From Flavobacteriaceae bacterium EG-1 (GTDB taxonomy: Bacteria; Bacteroidota; Bacteroidia; Flavobacteriales; Flavobacteriaceae), in NCBI RefSeq assembly GCF_009649685.1, contig NZ_WJPK01000003.1:141824-205823 (forward strand): a DNA stretch of 64,000 nucleotides, read 5' to 3'. Positions 38,485 through 48,537 of the stretch are shown one piece after another (the first letter of the stretch is position 1; each line of letters opens with the position of its first letter). The position numbers and the translations under genes were made by a program. The notes beneath the pieces are model-generated. The model did no database searches. It was not told the DNA's origin and saw nothing but the letters and a program-made list of their open reading frames with translations.

Positions 38485-39100
38485 GAGCTACAATATAATA
38501 TTCGGTTGCGGGTTTATCAATTAAAATATCGGCTTCTAATATTTCGAATTCCGCTGTGGTAATTTCTTTTTTAAGTTCTTTAATAGTAACGAACTTTAAA
38601 AAAGGTAAAATGTTTATTTTTTTTAGCAAGTAAATCACACATCCAGAAAAAATTCCAATAAATGTTCGCTTTTCTTTTAAGCATGCTGTGGCCGTAATAA
38701 TACGACCTTTAGGTTTCAAAAGTTTATGCATTTTATTTAATATAGGACTCATGTCTTCAAAATAAAGAAGAATATTAAATGCAAAAATTATATCAAAACC
38801 ACCAGTAACGAATTTTTCATCAAAAAGTGTTGTTTGAGAAAAAGAAATATTTTCAATTCCATTAGCTTTTTTCTTAGCCAAAGCTATCATTTCAGAAGAT
38901 GTATCAAAAGCTTGAATAGCTTTAACATCTTCTGCAAATGCAATTGCATATAATCCGGTAGCACATGCAAAATCAATAACTTCAGCATCTTCGCACAAAT
39001 ATTTACGTGTTCTATTTAATATTTGTTCATACGCTTTGTCTTTAGCCTTTTTATCGTAGTTCTTAGATAGCTTGTTCCAAAATTTTTCAGAATTCTCCAT
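38474..39100 (-). CDS. Class I SAM-dependent methyltransferase
   Basis: The 208-residue protein has the SAM loop VIDFACATGLYAIAFAEDVK, the acidic AFDTSSEMIALAKKKA and the GGFDIIFAFNILLYFEDM segment typical of small-molecule methyltransferases (Methyltransf_11/25). A hydrophobic stretch around CVIYLLKKINILPFLKF near residue 160 may contact membranes or a lipid substrate. The substrate is unknown. It is convergent with the Crp/Fnr-type gene. Confidence 0.82.
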   Translation of the reverse strand: MENSEKFWNKLSKNYDKKAKDKAYEQILNRTRKYLCEDAEVIDFACATGLYAIAFAEDVKAIQAFDTSSEMIALAKKKANGIENISFSQTTLFDEKFVTGGFDIIFAFNILLYFEDMSPILNKMHKLLKPKGRIITATACLKEKRTFIGIFSGCVIYLLKKINILPFLKFVTIKELKKEITTAEFEILEADILIDKPATEYYIVAQKK

Positions 39101-39382
39101 ATTTCAATATTCAGTTACAATATGGAAACAAAGATCTAGAAGCACTTGGAACTTTTCATTGACTTCAATCAAGAAATGATAGTTTTACCTCAAACACCGT
39201 TGGCAAAATAACGAACAATAGTGCAGTACTGCCCAAGTTAGAATACTAAAATCAAAGTAAAATTTAGCTGTTAATGGTCCAGCACTTTTTTGTATTTTTA
39301 AATTGTATTAATCAATACAGCACACTCCCCCGCTCAAGTTTTAACTAAGATTACTTCTTGTAATTTAATTACACTATTAATT

Positions 39383-40996
39383 ATGAAAAATTACATTGCA
39401 TTTTTACTTTTCATTGTATTCATTAGTTGTACTACAGAAACAAAAAAATCCGAAATAGCTGAAGTTAATCAAACAACGTTAGCCAAACATATTGAGCGGC
39501 TTGCTTCTGATGAGTTTCTAGGGCGGAAACCATTTACTGAAGGTGAAGTAAAAACAGTAAATTATTTAGAGAATGAGTTTAAAAAATTAGAGCTTTCTCC
39601 AGGAAATGGGTCCAGCTTTTTTCAAGAGGTACCGATGGTAGAAATTACTGGAACTCCTACTGAAAAAATGATTATTTCAGGTAAAGATGACAGCTTTAAT
39701 TTAGACCTTTTAAAAGATTTTGTTGCAACTACCAATAAACAAGTATCTGAAGTAAGTCTTGATAATTCTGAACTTGTGTTTGCTGGTTATGGAGTTGTTG
39801 CTCCGGAATATGAATGGAATGATTATGAGGGTGTCGACTGGAAAGGTAAGACTGCTGTAGTTTTAATTAATGACCCTGGTTTTAATTCTGGTGATTCAAC
39901 TTTATTTAAAGGTAATGAAATGACGTACTATGGTCGTTGGACGTATAAATTCGAAGAAGCTGCAAGACAAGGTGCTGATGGCCTAATTATTATTCATGAT
40001 ACTGAACCAGCATCGTATGGCTGGAATGTAATTGAATCGGGTTGGACTGGTTCTCGATTAGTTATTACCAGTGATTTACCTCTACTTAATGTTGAATCAT
40101 GGATAAGTGGTGAAAGTGCTAAAAAAATATTTAATGCCTCCAGTATAAAAGTTCAAGATTATAAAGCACTGGCAAGAAATAAAAACTTTAAACCTATTCC
40201 GTTAGAATTAAACACCTCTGTTGCTATTAAAAACAATATAAAAAAAGACGTTTCTAAAAACGTCATTGCCGTCGTGCCAGGTACCGATAGAAAAGATGAG
40301 TATATAATTTACTCTGCGCACTGGGATCATTTTGGAATTGGTAAGGCGATTAATGGAGACTCAATATACAATGGAGCTATAGATAATGCTTCTGGCACTG
40401 CGGGTCTGTTGGCAATTGCTGAAGCCTTTAAAAAAAGTAATAACACAAAACGTTCTGTTGTATTTATGGCGCTTACAGGGGAAGAACAAGGGTTATTAGG
40501 TTCGGCATATTATGCAGAAAACCCATTATTTAATCCTAAAAAAACAGTGGCAAATATTAATATAGATGCTTTGGCCAGTCCAGGAGAAATGAAAGATTTG
40601 ACGATTACCGGTTATGGTCAATCTGAAATGGATGAATATGCTAAAGAAGCGGCGCTGAAACAGAACCGATATATAATCCCGGATCCGGATCCTGAAAAAG
40701 GGTACTTCTTCAGATCAGATCACTTCAATTTTGCTAAAATTGGCATTCCTGCTTTATACGCTAGTGGTTCTTACGAAGGTTTTGAGCATAGTATTGATGA
40801 AATAAAAGAGCTTAAGAACAATTATCTTATTAATAAGTACCATCAACCTTCTGATGAGTACAATTCTGAAACGACCGAGTTAAGTGGTGTGCGATTAGAT
40901 TTACAATTACTTTTTAATGTAGGTTTAAAATTAGCCAATGAAGATTATTTTCCAAAATGGAACGAGGGTAGTGAGTTTAAGGCCGCAAGAGAATAA
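39383..40996 (+). CDS. M28-family metallopeptidase lipoprotein
   Basis: The 537-residue protein starts with a lipoprotein signal (MKNYIAFLLFIVFISCTTE). A protease-associated insert occupies about residues 130-260, and the co-catalytic zinc peptidase domain follows: SAHWDHFGIG, DNASGTAGLLAIAEAF, LTGEEQGLLGSAYYAE and FRSDHFNFAKIGIPALYASG carry the expected His, Asp, Glu, Asp and His ligands. It is likely an aminopeptidase exposed outside the cytoplasmic membrane. Another M28 gene lies convergent just downstream. Confidence 0.9.
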   Translation: MKNYIAFLLFIVFISCTTETKKSEIAEVNQTTLAKHIERLASDEFLGRKPFTEGEVKTVNYLENEFKKLELSPGNGSSFFQEVPMVEITGTPTEKMIISGKDDSFNLDLLKDFVATTNKQVSEVSLDNSELVFAGYGVVAPEYEWNDYEGVDWKGKTAVVLINDPGFNSGDSTLFKGNEMTYYGRWTYKFEEAARQGADGLIIIHDTEPASYGWNVIESGWTGSRLVITSDLPLLNVESWISGESAKKIFNASSIKVQDYKALARNKNFKPIPLELNTSVAIKNNIKKDVSKNVIAVVPGTDRKDEYIIYSAHWDHFGIGKAINGDSIYNGAIDNASGTAGLLAIAEAFKKSNNTKRSVVFMALTGEEQGLLGSAYYAENPLFNPKKTVANINIDALASPGEMKDLTITGYGQSEMDEYAKEAALKQNRYIIPDPDPEKGYFFRSDHFNFAKIGIPALYASGSYEGFEHSIDEIKELKNNYLINKYHQPSDEYNSETTELSGVRLDLQLLFNVGLKLANEDYFPKWNEGSEFKAARE

Positions 40997-41040
40997 TTTT
41001 TGTTTACCGCAATTATTTTTAATGAATATTAATCATACAA

Positions 41041-42594
41041 CTACTCCTCTCTTGGTAAACGCGAATCTTTCTGGGCTATTTGATACACAAGTGCGGCTAT
41101 TACGGTCGCATTAATTTTCATATCGCGTTCCGGAACATATTCTAAAGCATCTAAATTTGTATGATGTGTTACTGTGCTATAGTTTAATTTATCTTGAATA
41201 ATCTGAAACCCAGGAATCTTATAATAATCGAAAACATCGTGATCAGTAAAATTTGTATTCTGAATTGTTAGGTTATTTACATCTAAATGCGAATAAGGTG
41301 CTAACATTTCTTCAAAAATTGGTTTTACCGCTTCATTGCCTTGTAAATAAATACCCCGCATTTGTCCCGCACCATTATCCATATTTAAATACGCAGAAAT
41401 TTTCTCAACTTCTTTTTTACGTTTAGTCTCATTTATTTTTCCATAGTGTTCTTGAGCATATGCCATAGAACCAACGTATCCTTGTTCTTCACCTCCCCAT
41501 AAGGCAATTCTAATCGTACGTTTTGGCTTTAATCCTGTTGCTTTAATAATTCGCATCACCTCCATCATTACAGCAGAACCTGCACCATTATCTGTTGCAC
41601 CAGAAGCCGGGTGCCAGGAATCGAAATGGGCACCAATCATAACAACTTCATCTTTTAATTTTGCATCAGTCCCAGTAATTTCTCCTATTATATTTACGTT
41701 GTTTTCTGGTTTCAAATAAAGTTCAGAATCTAAATGAAATTTAATCTTTGGACTAATTCCTCTGGCAATTAAACGCGATAATTTTCCAAAATTTTCTGGT
41801 GAAAGTGCAAAATATGGTAATGGTTTTACATGACTTTCTCTAAAATTATAAGTGCCACTGGGGTGAAGAATACCTGGATAAAAAGGTGTAGTTCCTAAAA
41901 TACTCAAGGCACCTTCTTCTTTTAAGAATTCAAAAAAACCATCATTCTTTCTCATAATGCTATTAAAAATAGCGTCTATATTTTTTATTAATTCAACATT
42001 ACCAATAGATGGCCCTAAAGGATTAGTAGGTGCAGGTACGATTGATTTCTCAGCTTCTTCAATTTCTGCTTCTGTATAACGTGTTGATAGCGCATCAAAC
42101 AACATATTCTGTTTTGGAGCCGCGCCAATTAGTATGGTCTTTCCTTTTAGTTTTCCACTCCATTCATTTTTTACTTTTTCTAAATCGGTATGATTTTCAA
42201 TCCATATTAAATCACCAATTTGCTCACCGTTGGAACTTTCTGTCCATGCATACGGATAGGCTTGTATTTTCATATATGCTGGTTCCGTCATTTCCATATT
42301 AAATGAGTTTACCTCCCAACCCATACAATCGTCACAATAATTTTCGAAATACACTTTGTCTACACCCCAACTTTCCATCGTTTTCTTCGCCCATTGAGCA
42401 GCTGTTAAATATTGATCAGTACCTGTTAACCTTGGCCCATAAACATCAGATAGATCGGTTATTAATGGCATTACCTGCGATTTTTGAAAACCTTCGGTAT
42501 TAATTTTGGAGAGGGCTTGCGATTTTGTTTGACTGTACATTGTAGCTGCTACAATCAAAAATACTAACGTACATATTTTGGAAATTCTTTTCAT
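41041..42594 (-). CDS. Secreted M28-family peptidase
   Basis: This 517-residue protein has a signal peptide (MKRISKICTLVFLIVAATMY, cleavage near YSQ). The peptidase motifs are MIGAHFDSWHPASGATDNGA, ALWGGEEQGYVGSMAYAQEH, YLNMDNGAGQ and NFTDHDVFDYYKIPGFQIIQ, which supply the two zinc sites. It differs from its neighbour at 39383 in architecture and lacks the lipobox. Probably a carboxypeptidase- or aminopeptidase-like enzyme (similar to the carboxypeptidase Q group). Confidence 0.9.
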   Translation of the reverse strand: MKRISKICTLVFLIVAATMYSQTKSQALSKINTEGFQKSQVMPLITDLSDVYGPRLTGTDQYLTAAQWAKKTMESWGVDKVYFENYCDDCMGWEVNSFNMEMTEPAYMKIQAYPYAWTESSNGEQIGDLIWIENHTDLEKVKNEWSGKLKGKTILIGAAPKQNMLFDALSTRYTEAEIEEAEKSIVPAPTNPLGPSIGNVELIKNIDAIFNSIMRKNDGFFEFLKEEGALSILGTTPFYPGILHPSGTYNFRESHVKPLPYFALSPENFGKLSRLIARGISPKIKFHLDSELYLKPENNVNIIGEITGTDAKLKDEVVMIGAHFDSWHPASGATDNGAGSAVMMEVMRIIKATGLKPKRTIRIALWGGEEQGYVGSMAYAQEHYGKINETKRKKEVEKISAYLNMDNGAGQMRGIYLQGNEAVKPIFEEMLAPYSHLDVNNLTIQNTNFTDHDVFDYYKIPGFQIIQDKLNYSTVTHHTNLDALEYVPERDMKINATVIAALVYQIAQKDSRLPREE

Positions 42595-42809
42595 AATGTA
42601 ACTGAAGATTTAATTGGTTTGGATACTATGAATGTAATAAAGAAATATGAAAGTCGGGGTACGAACATAACATTTATTAATTCATCTGTTTTAACTACAA
42701 TTAGTGATTTCTATTTCGGTTTGTATTCGTTAAATTGGGGTTACAAAACAAAAGTTACGACCAACACTTTTTTAATTAATCCAGACCAAACCAAAAACAT
42801 TTTAGACTC

Positions 42810-44858
42810 ATGTTAAAAATCTCGAAATTACTTTTACTATTTCCATTTTTATTCGGAATAGCTATACAAACCTCAGCCCAAGAAAGTTGGGAAAAAATAA
42901 CAACTATAGAAGATCTTTACGATAGCTATCCGGCGATAGTAACAAACATGCTCACCCAATTTAATTTGGATTACCCAGGACTTGAAAAAGCAAAAAAAGC
43001 CCATGAGAACGAAAATTTTATTGAAGCGTCTAAACAATTACTCGCTTATTATAGCAACGGGAATATGGCAAGTGACTTGCGAAAAAACAAACCACAAGAG
43101 ACAAATAAAACAAATGCAACAGCCGATACCACTTTAACCGATGTTTACATCATACAAAATGTGAGAGGAAAAGTTCCTGTGGGTGCCGATGGTCATCGCG
43201 ATTGGTATTACAAAGGACCAAATAATGATAAAGAATGGGCATGGCTATCAAATCGCCACACGCAACTCTTCGAAGTATATACAACTTATTTAAAAACTGG
43301 AAATCCGAAATACGCCAAATTCATGGACTTGTTTCTACGCGATTTCATTATCAAAAGCATGCCCTACCCTGCTGTAAAAAGTGGTACTTCAATATGGCGC
43401 GGATTAGAAGTAGCGGCACGCGCAAAAAGGTGGACTAAAATTTTCTATGGTATGATTAATAATGATTATATCACCCCAGCAACCAAACTATTAATTTTAT
43501 CAAGTTTACCCGACCATGCGCATTACAATAGAAATTTTCATTCTAGTAATAACTGGCTCACTATGGAAATTTCGGCACTAGCTACAGTTGCTGCATATTT
43601 TCCTGAGCTTAAAAAATCAGACGATTGGTTAAACTACACCATTAAAACCATGTCTGACAGTATGAAAGACCAAGTTTATGCAGATGGCGTTCAAACAGAG
43701 CTCACCTCGCACTACCACAATGTATCGATGTTACAATTTCAGTTATTTAAGAGTATCTGTGATAATGTAAATAAAGAGCTTCCAAATTTTTTCAATAACA
43801 CTATTGAGGCTATGTATCAGTATATATCACATATGGTTCGCCCTAATGGGTTAAGAGCTTTAAATAATGATGGCGACAAAGGCAGTGATGTAAACTACAT
43901 TTTAAATGGAGCAAAAAACTTTAATCACCCCGATTGGGAATATATTGCTACCAATGGCAAATCGGGTGTAAAACCTACTGATGGTCCTTCCTATTTTTAT
44001 CCATGGGCAGGGCATTTAATTTCACGCAGCGGTTTTGACAAAGATGCACATTGGTCCTTTTTTGATATCGGACCATGGGGCAGTGGTCACCAGCATAACG
44101 ATAAATTACACCTCTCAATACATGCGTATGGAAGAGATCTTTTAGTAGATGCTGGGCGATTCGCTTATACAGGGGAAGTTGCCGAAAAATTCCGTCCTTA
44201 CGCAAAAGGGAGTGCAGGACACAACCTTATTTTAATTGATGGCAAAGGTCAAAAACCGGGACCCAAACTTGCTAAAAAACCTTTAGATAATTCTTATTTT
44301 AAACTAGAGAATGATTTTGATTATGCCTCCAATTCTTTTGATCAATATATAGCTGTTGAAGGTGAAGCAAAACATACCCGTTCTGTTTTCTATGTACGTG
44401 GCGAATTTTGGGTGGTTGTAGATCGCATTACAACGAACAAACCGCGAACCATTGATGCTTTATGGCATTGGCATCCAGAAAACAAGGTTGTACAACACAA
44501 ACAAATAGTTACTACAAATAATGAGCATGGTAATCTTGCTGTAATACCAGTAGGGAATCAAGAATTTGATATTAAATTTATTAAAGGTCAAGAAGATCCT
44601 GAAATTCAAGGTTGGTACAGTCCAGAGTATAATCTTTTTGAACCTAATATTACAAGTAGTTATACCACGCAAATAAACTCAGACACTACCTTTGTGTGGT
44701 TACTTGTGCCTTCAGAGGGAGTGACACCGAAGTTAAAAGCCAAAATAATTAAAGATGATTCGGACCAAATTGAGCTTGCAGTAAAATCAAAAACAAAGGC
44801 ATGGCAAATAACCATTCCGTTTGAAAATAGTGCGAAGGCAAAATTAAAAGTAAATTAA
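42810..44858 (+). CDS. Heparinase II/III-like polysaccharide lyase
   Basis: The 682-residue secreted protein has a signal peptide (MLKISKLLLLFPFLFGIAIQ, cleavage near TSAQ), an alpha/alpha-barrel from about residue 60 to 370 (HYNRNFHSSNNWLTMEISAL, QTELTSHYHNVSMLQ) and a C-terminal heparinase II/III-type beta-sandwich (FDIGPWGSGHQHNDKLHLSI, VDAGRFAYTGE). The N, H, Y and H residues seen in these motifs are those used by this lyase fold. It should cleave a uronic-acid polysaccharide such as alginate, heparin or an algal glycan; the exact substrate is unknown and no SusC/SusD pair is adjacent. Confidence 0.85.
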   Translation: MLKISKLLLLFPFLFGIAIQTSAQESWEKITTIEDLYDSYPAIVTNMLTQFNLDYPGLEKAKKAHENENFIEASKQLLAYYSNGNMASDLRKNKPQETNKTNATADTTLTDVYIIQNVRGKVPVGADGHRDWYYKGPNNDKEWAWLSNRHTQLFEVYTTYLKTGNPKYAKFMDLFLRDFIIKSMPYPAVKSGTSIWRGLEVAARAKRWTKIFYGMINNDYITPATKLLILSSLPDHAHYNRNFHSSNNWLTMEISALATVAAYFPELKKSDDWLNYTIKTMSDSMKDQVYADGVQTELTSHYHNVSMLQFQLFKSICDNVNKELPNFFNNTIEAMYQYISHMVRPNGLRALNNDGDKGSDVNYILNGAKNFNHPDWEYIATNGKSGVKPTDGPSYFYPWAGHLISRSGFDKDAHWSFFDIGPWGSGHQHNDKLHLSIHAYGRDLLVDAGRFAYTGEVAEKFRPYAKGSAGHNLILIDGKGQKPGPKLAKKPLDNSYFKLENDFDYASNSFDQYIAVEGEAKHTRSVFYVRGEFWVVVDRITTNKPRTIDALWHWHPENKVVQHKQIVTTNNEHGNLAVIPVGNQEFDIKFIKGQEDPEIQGWYSPEYNLFEPNITSSYTTQINSDTTFVWLLVPSEGVTPKLKAKIIKDDSDQIELAVKSKTKAWQITIPFENSAKAKLKVN

Positions 44859-44929
44859 GTAAAAAGTATATTCATCACCTTAAATTTGCTTCTTTTTCAG
44901 TAGGTAATTTTAATAGGGATTCAGAACTA

Positions 44930-46252
44930 ATGACGCAACACAGGAAGAGAAATAAAAGCTTAGGTTTAGCCGAATTAATTGCTATTGCATTGGGTGGTAT
45001 GGTTGGTGGTGGTATATTCACTATACTCGGAATTTCAGTTTCTCTGATAGGTACTTTAACTCCTTTTGCTATAATAATTGGTGGCTTAATAGCATCTTTA
45101 GCCGCATATTCTTACGTAAAATTAGGTTTACATTATAAGGACGAAGGAGCCACGTATTCCTTTTTTAAAAGAACATATCCAGAATCAAATTTTTCCGCGT
45201 CCGTAATCGGATGGTTTATCATCTTTGGTTATATTAGTACGTTAGCACTTTATGCGTATACTTTTTCTTCTTATGCCATAAGCAGTACAGATTTTGCAGA
45301 TAATATTTGGATTCGTAAAAGTGTTGCAGTTGGTGTTATTGGTGTTTTCACTTTAATAAATATTTGGAGTGTAAATGGAATGGGTAAAATTGAAGACCTC
45401 ATGGTATATACAAAACTGGTTATTTTATCCATTATTTCGGTTGTACTTATGTATCATGGAACTACGGACTTTGGTTCTTTTATTGAGAACATGGCCTTAG
45501 ATTTAGAAAATTCTAACTTTTTTTCAATTCTAATTGTAGCTTCGCTAACTTTTGTTGCTTTTGAAGGATTTCAACTAGTAATAAATGCGGTGAATGAAAT
45601 GTCGAATCCAGAAAAAAATATTCCAAGAGCAATTTATAGTGCAATTACATTAGCAATATTAATTTATGTAGTTATTTCTTTGGGTGCATTATTTGCAATA
45701 CCAACTGAAGAAATTATAAAAAATAAAGAGTTTGCACTTGCTGCTGGCGCTGGAAATGTACTAGGTAAGTTAGGAACCAATTTAGTTATTTTCGGTGCAA
45801 TTTTGGCAACAAGTAGCGCTATAAGTGGTACGATATTTGGGTCGTCTAGACAAATGTCAGTCATTGCTAAGGATGGATATTTTCCTAAGGTATTATCAAT
45901 TAGAAAAAATAATAGTCCACAAAATGCCATTATCGCCATGGCACTAATTTCTAGTTTCTTAATCTTAATTGGTGGATTAGAATTAATTCTAGAATTCGGT
46001 AGTGTTACTTTTTTATTGGTTTCATTATTAATGGCAATAGCTAATTTTAAAATTAGAAAAAGAACCAATTCATCTACTTTGTTAACCATGCTTTCAATCG
46101 CAGGCTTAAGTATTGGTGGAATTTTAATTTTGTATTATGAACTAACTAATAATTGGGAACAAATGTTAGCAATAGTTTTACTTTACATGTTGCTTGCATT
46201 AGGAGCTTGGTGGTTTTCAAAAACAAAAAAAGAAATGCAACATAATAACTAG
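44930..46252 (+). CDS. APC-family amino acid permease
   Basis: This 440-residue protein has twelve hydrophobic segments and the APC signature in the first: LIAIALGGMVGGGIFTILGI. The segment AFEGFQLVINAVNEMSNPEK is the family's conserved sixth-helix and loop region. It should take up an amino acid or polyamine; specificity cannot be read. The rlmF gene follows after 59 bases. Confidence 0.88.
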   Translation: MTQHRKRNKSLGLAELIAIALGGMVGGGIFTILGISVSLIGTLTPFAIIIGGLIASLAAYSYVKLGLHYKDEGATYSFFKRTYPESNFSASVIGWFIIFGYISTLALYAYTFSSYAISSTDFADNIWIRKSVAVGVIGVFTLINIWSVNGMGKIEDLMVYTKLVILSIISVVLMYHGTTDFGSFIENMALDLENSNFFSILIVASLTFVAFEGFQLVINAVNEMSNPEKNIPRAIYSAITLAILIYVVISLGALFAIPTEEIIKNKEFALAAGAGNVLGKLGTNLVIFGAILATSSAISGTIFGSSRQMSVIAKDGYFPKVLSIRKNNSPQNAIIAMALISSFLILIGGLELILEFGSVTFLLVSLLMAIANFKIRKRTNSSTLLTMLSIAGLSIGGILILYYELTNNWEQMLAIVLLYMLLALGAWWFSKTKKEMQHNN

Positions 46253-46311
46253 CTACAAATTTGATACCCTCAAAAGTAAGATTAAATTCTGACGAGACTA
46301 ACAACAAAAAA

Positions 46312-47271
46312 ATGTCTTTAGAAAAAAATAAACCTGTTAAGGCGCGGCTGCACCCGCGTAACAAAAACAGAGAACCGTATAATTTAGATGCCTTAGTACA
46401 TTCTACTCCGGAATTAAAACCTTTTATAAAACCCAATAAAAAAGGAGTTGCTTCTGTAGAATTTGCAAATCCGATTGCGGTTAAACTTTTAAACAAGGCT
46501 TTATTGAACCATTATTACGGAATAAAGCACTGGGAGTTTCCTGACGAAAATTTATGCCCTCCAATACCTGGCAGAGCAGATTATATACATTATATGGCCG
46601 ACCTATTACGAGAAAATAATATGGGAAGGTTGCCAAAAGGCGAAAAAATTTCGTGTTTGGATGTTGGTGTAGGAGCAAATTGTATTTATCCAATTATTGG
46701 GGTAACAGAATATGGGTGGAATTTTATTGGAACCGATATTGACTCAAAATCTATTGCTGTTGCTGATCAAATTGTAGCTACAAACCTATCGCTAAAAAAT
46801 AAAATTGACCTTCGGCTACAAACAAATCCTCGGGCAATTTTTAAAGAAATTATTAATAAACAAGAAAAGATAGACATCAGCATTTGCAACCCTCCGTTTC
46901 ATTCATCTATAGAAGATGCACAAAAAGGCACGCGACGAAAAATAAAAAATCTGACTGGAAAAAAAGTTAAGAATCCAAAGCAAAATTTTGCAGGAATTAG
47001 TAATGAACTTATATGTGAAGGAGGCGAACAGCAATTTATTCGGAATATGATTTATGAGAGTAAACACTTTGCAAAAAATATCTTGTGGTTTTCTTCTTTA
47101 GTGTCAAAAGAAACTAATCTTAACCGTATTTATAAAACTTTAGAAAAAGTAAAAGCCTATCAGGTAAAAACAATTACTATGGGTACTAGCAATAAATCGA
47201 GTCGCATTGTAGTATGGACGTTTCTAAGCAATGAAGAACAAAAAGAATGGCGGGCAATACGATGGAAATAG
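46312..47271 (+). CDS. rlmF: 23S rRNA (adenine(1618)-N6)-methyltransferase
   Basis: RlmF methylates A1618 of 23S rRNA. The ATG at 46312 gives a normal 319-residue length; an in-frame TTG at 46261 adds 17 unlike residues. Hallmarks are LHPRNKNREPYNLDALVHST, the SAM loop CLDVGVGANCIYPIIG and the catalytic ICNPPFHSSIEDA motif for N6-adenine methylation. Confidence 0.93.
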   Translation: MSLEKNKPVKARLHPRNKNREPYNLDALVHSTPELKPFIKPNKKGVASVEFANPIAVKLLNKALLNHYYGIKHWEFPDENLCPPIPGRADYIHYMADLLRENNMGRLPKGEKISCLDVGVGANCIYPIIGVTEYGWNFIGTDIDSKSIAVADQIVATNLSLKNKIDLRLQTNPRAIFKEIINKQEKIDISICNPPFHSSIEDAQKGTRRKIKNLTGKKVKNPKQNFAGISNELICEGGEQQFIRNMIYESKHFAKNILWFSSLVSKETNLNRIYKTLEKVKAYQVKTITMGTSNKSSRIVVWTFLSNEEQKEWRAIRWK

Positions 47272-47334
47272 ACAAAACGAGTTAACATTGTAACAAATAG
47301 GTTTTTCATTTGTCTTTAAACAAAACGACCCTAA

Positions 47335-48372
47335 ATGAAAAACACCAAGGTACTTCTAATACTATTATTAGGAATAATTTCTTGTAGAGAATCAAAAAAC
47401 AACACTTATAACGTCGGTCAGCAATCCATAACGTATATTGATGAAACTCGTAATCGCCCTTTACCCACAGAAATATGGTATCCCACTTTAGATAGGCTAC
47501 CAAATACTTCACCAAATACAGAAAATAAACCACTTTTTAAAACAATTCCGACCATACCGAATGCCCGTATGGAGCATGGAAAATTTCCGCTCTTAATAAT
47601 CTCTCACGGTACTGGAGGCAGTAGATTTTCATTAACATGGTTTATAGAAAAAATGGTTAAAGAAGGTTATGTAGTTGTTTCGCTCGATCATTATGGCAAT
47701 TCTACATTTAATAAAATACCTCGCGAATTTGTTAAGTGGTGGGAACGTTCCATCGATGTTCAATATGTACTTACTCAAGTTTTGGAAGATCCCAGAATTG
47801 GAACACAAATAGACACAAGTAAAATAGGTGGCGTTGGTTTTTCTTTAGGCGGGTATACTAATATTGCATTAGCTGGGGGTTATGTAGATAGAAGCATGCC
47901 CGAAAATGGTAATGATGAAGGCCGTGCTTTACCGGCAGAATTTCCGAAAACCGATGAAGTTATAGACTTTGAAAATGACAGTCTTATTGTTGCTTCTTAT
48001 CAACAATATAAAGATTTGGTTAAGGACGAACGCCTAAAAGCATTTTTTGTAATGGCACCGGCAGTAGGTTTCGGATTCCATTCTAAAGCGCAAACAGCAA
48101 AAATAACGGCACCTGTATACATTGTAGCTGGTAAAGGTGATACCGTAGTACCAGTAAAAAGTAATGCTGAAAAATTTGATCGTTTAATTGACACAAGCAC
48201 TTTGCATTTATATAATGCCCAAGTTGGTCATTATGTATTTTTAAACGAAGCAACCGAATTTGGAAAGGAAATGATGCCAGCTATAGCCGTTGACCATGTA
48301 GCTGTGAATCGAAAAAACATTCATGAAGAAACATTGCAGCTAGCCATCAATTTTTTTAAAAATACATTGTAA
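47335..48372 (+). CDS. Alpha/beta-hydrolase lipoprotein
   Basis: The 345-residue protein has a lipoprotein signal (MKNTKVLLILLLGIISCRES, with C17) and an alpha/beta-hydrolase domain: LLIISHGTGGSRFSLTWFIE forms the oxyanion region, GVGFSLGGYTNIALAGG the nucleophile elbow with its serine, and AGKGDTVVPVKSN and QVGHYVFLNE supply the acid and histidine. It resembles platelet-activating-factor acetylhydrolase-like and dienelactone-hydrolase-like enzymes. The substrate is unknown. Confidence 0.83.
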   Translation: MKNTKVLLILLLGIISCRESKNNTYNVGQQSITYIDETRNRPLPTEIWYPTLDRLPNTSPNTENKPLFKTIPTIPNARMEHGKFPLLIISHGTGGSRFSLTWFIEKMVKEGYVVVSLDHYGNSTFNKIPREFVKWWERSIDVQYVLTQVLEDPRIGTQIDTSKIGGVGFSLGGYTNIALAGGYVDRSMPENGNDEGRALPAEFPKTDEVIDFENDSLIVASYQQYKDLVKDERLKAFFVMAPAVGFGFHSKAQTAKITAPVYIVAGKGDTVVPVKSNAEKFDRLIDTSTLHLYNAQVGHYVFLNEATEFGKEMMPAIAVDHVAVNRKNIHEETLQLAINFFKNTL

Positions 48373-48537
48373 GGCAGAATGTAATAGCTTTGTATGGAAA
48401 GCTAAAGTGAGACCTACCTACTGCCCTCTTTTATGCTGTAAGACTACTATGAAACTTGCATAACAAAATGTCGATATCCGAGGAAATGATTAAATGGAAG
48501 CTACATGTTACAATTGAAAAAGATTAAATATAAACAC

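Noticed and set aside
42619..42816. 65-codon open frame upstream of the lyase gene
   Set aside because: It overlaps the lyase start, has no recognisable family and lies in the promoter region between two divergent genes.
36209..44858. Polysaccharide utilisation locus including the beta-helix protein and the lyase
   Set aside because: No SusC/SusD pair is present, and peptidases and a regulator on both strands separate the two genes.
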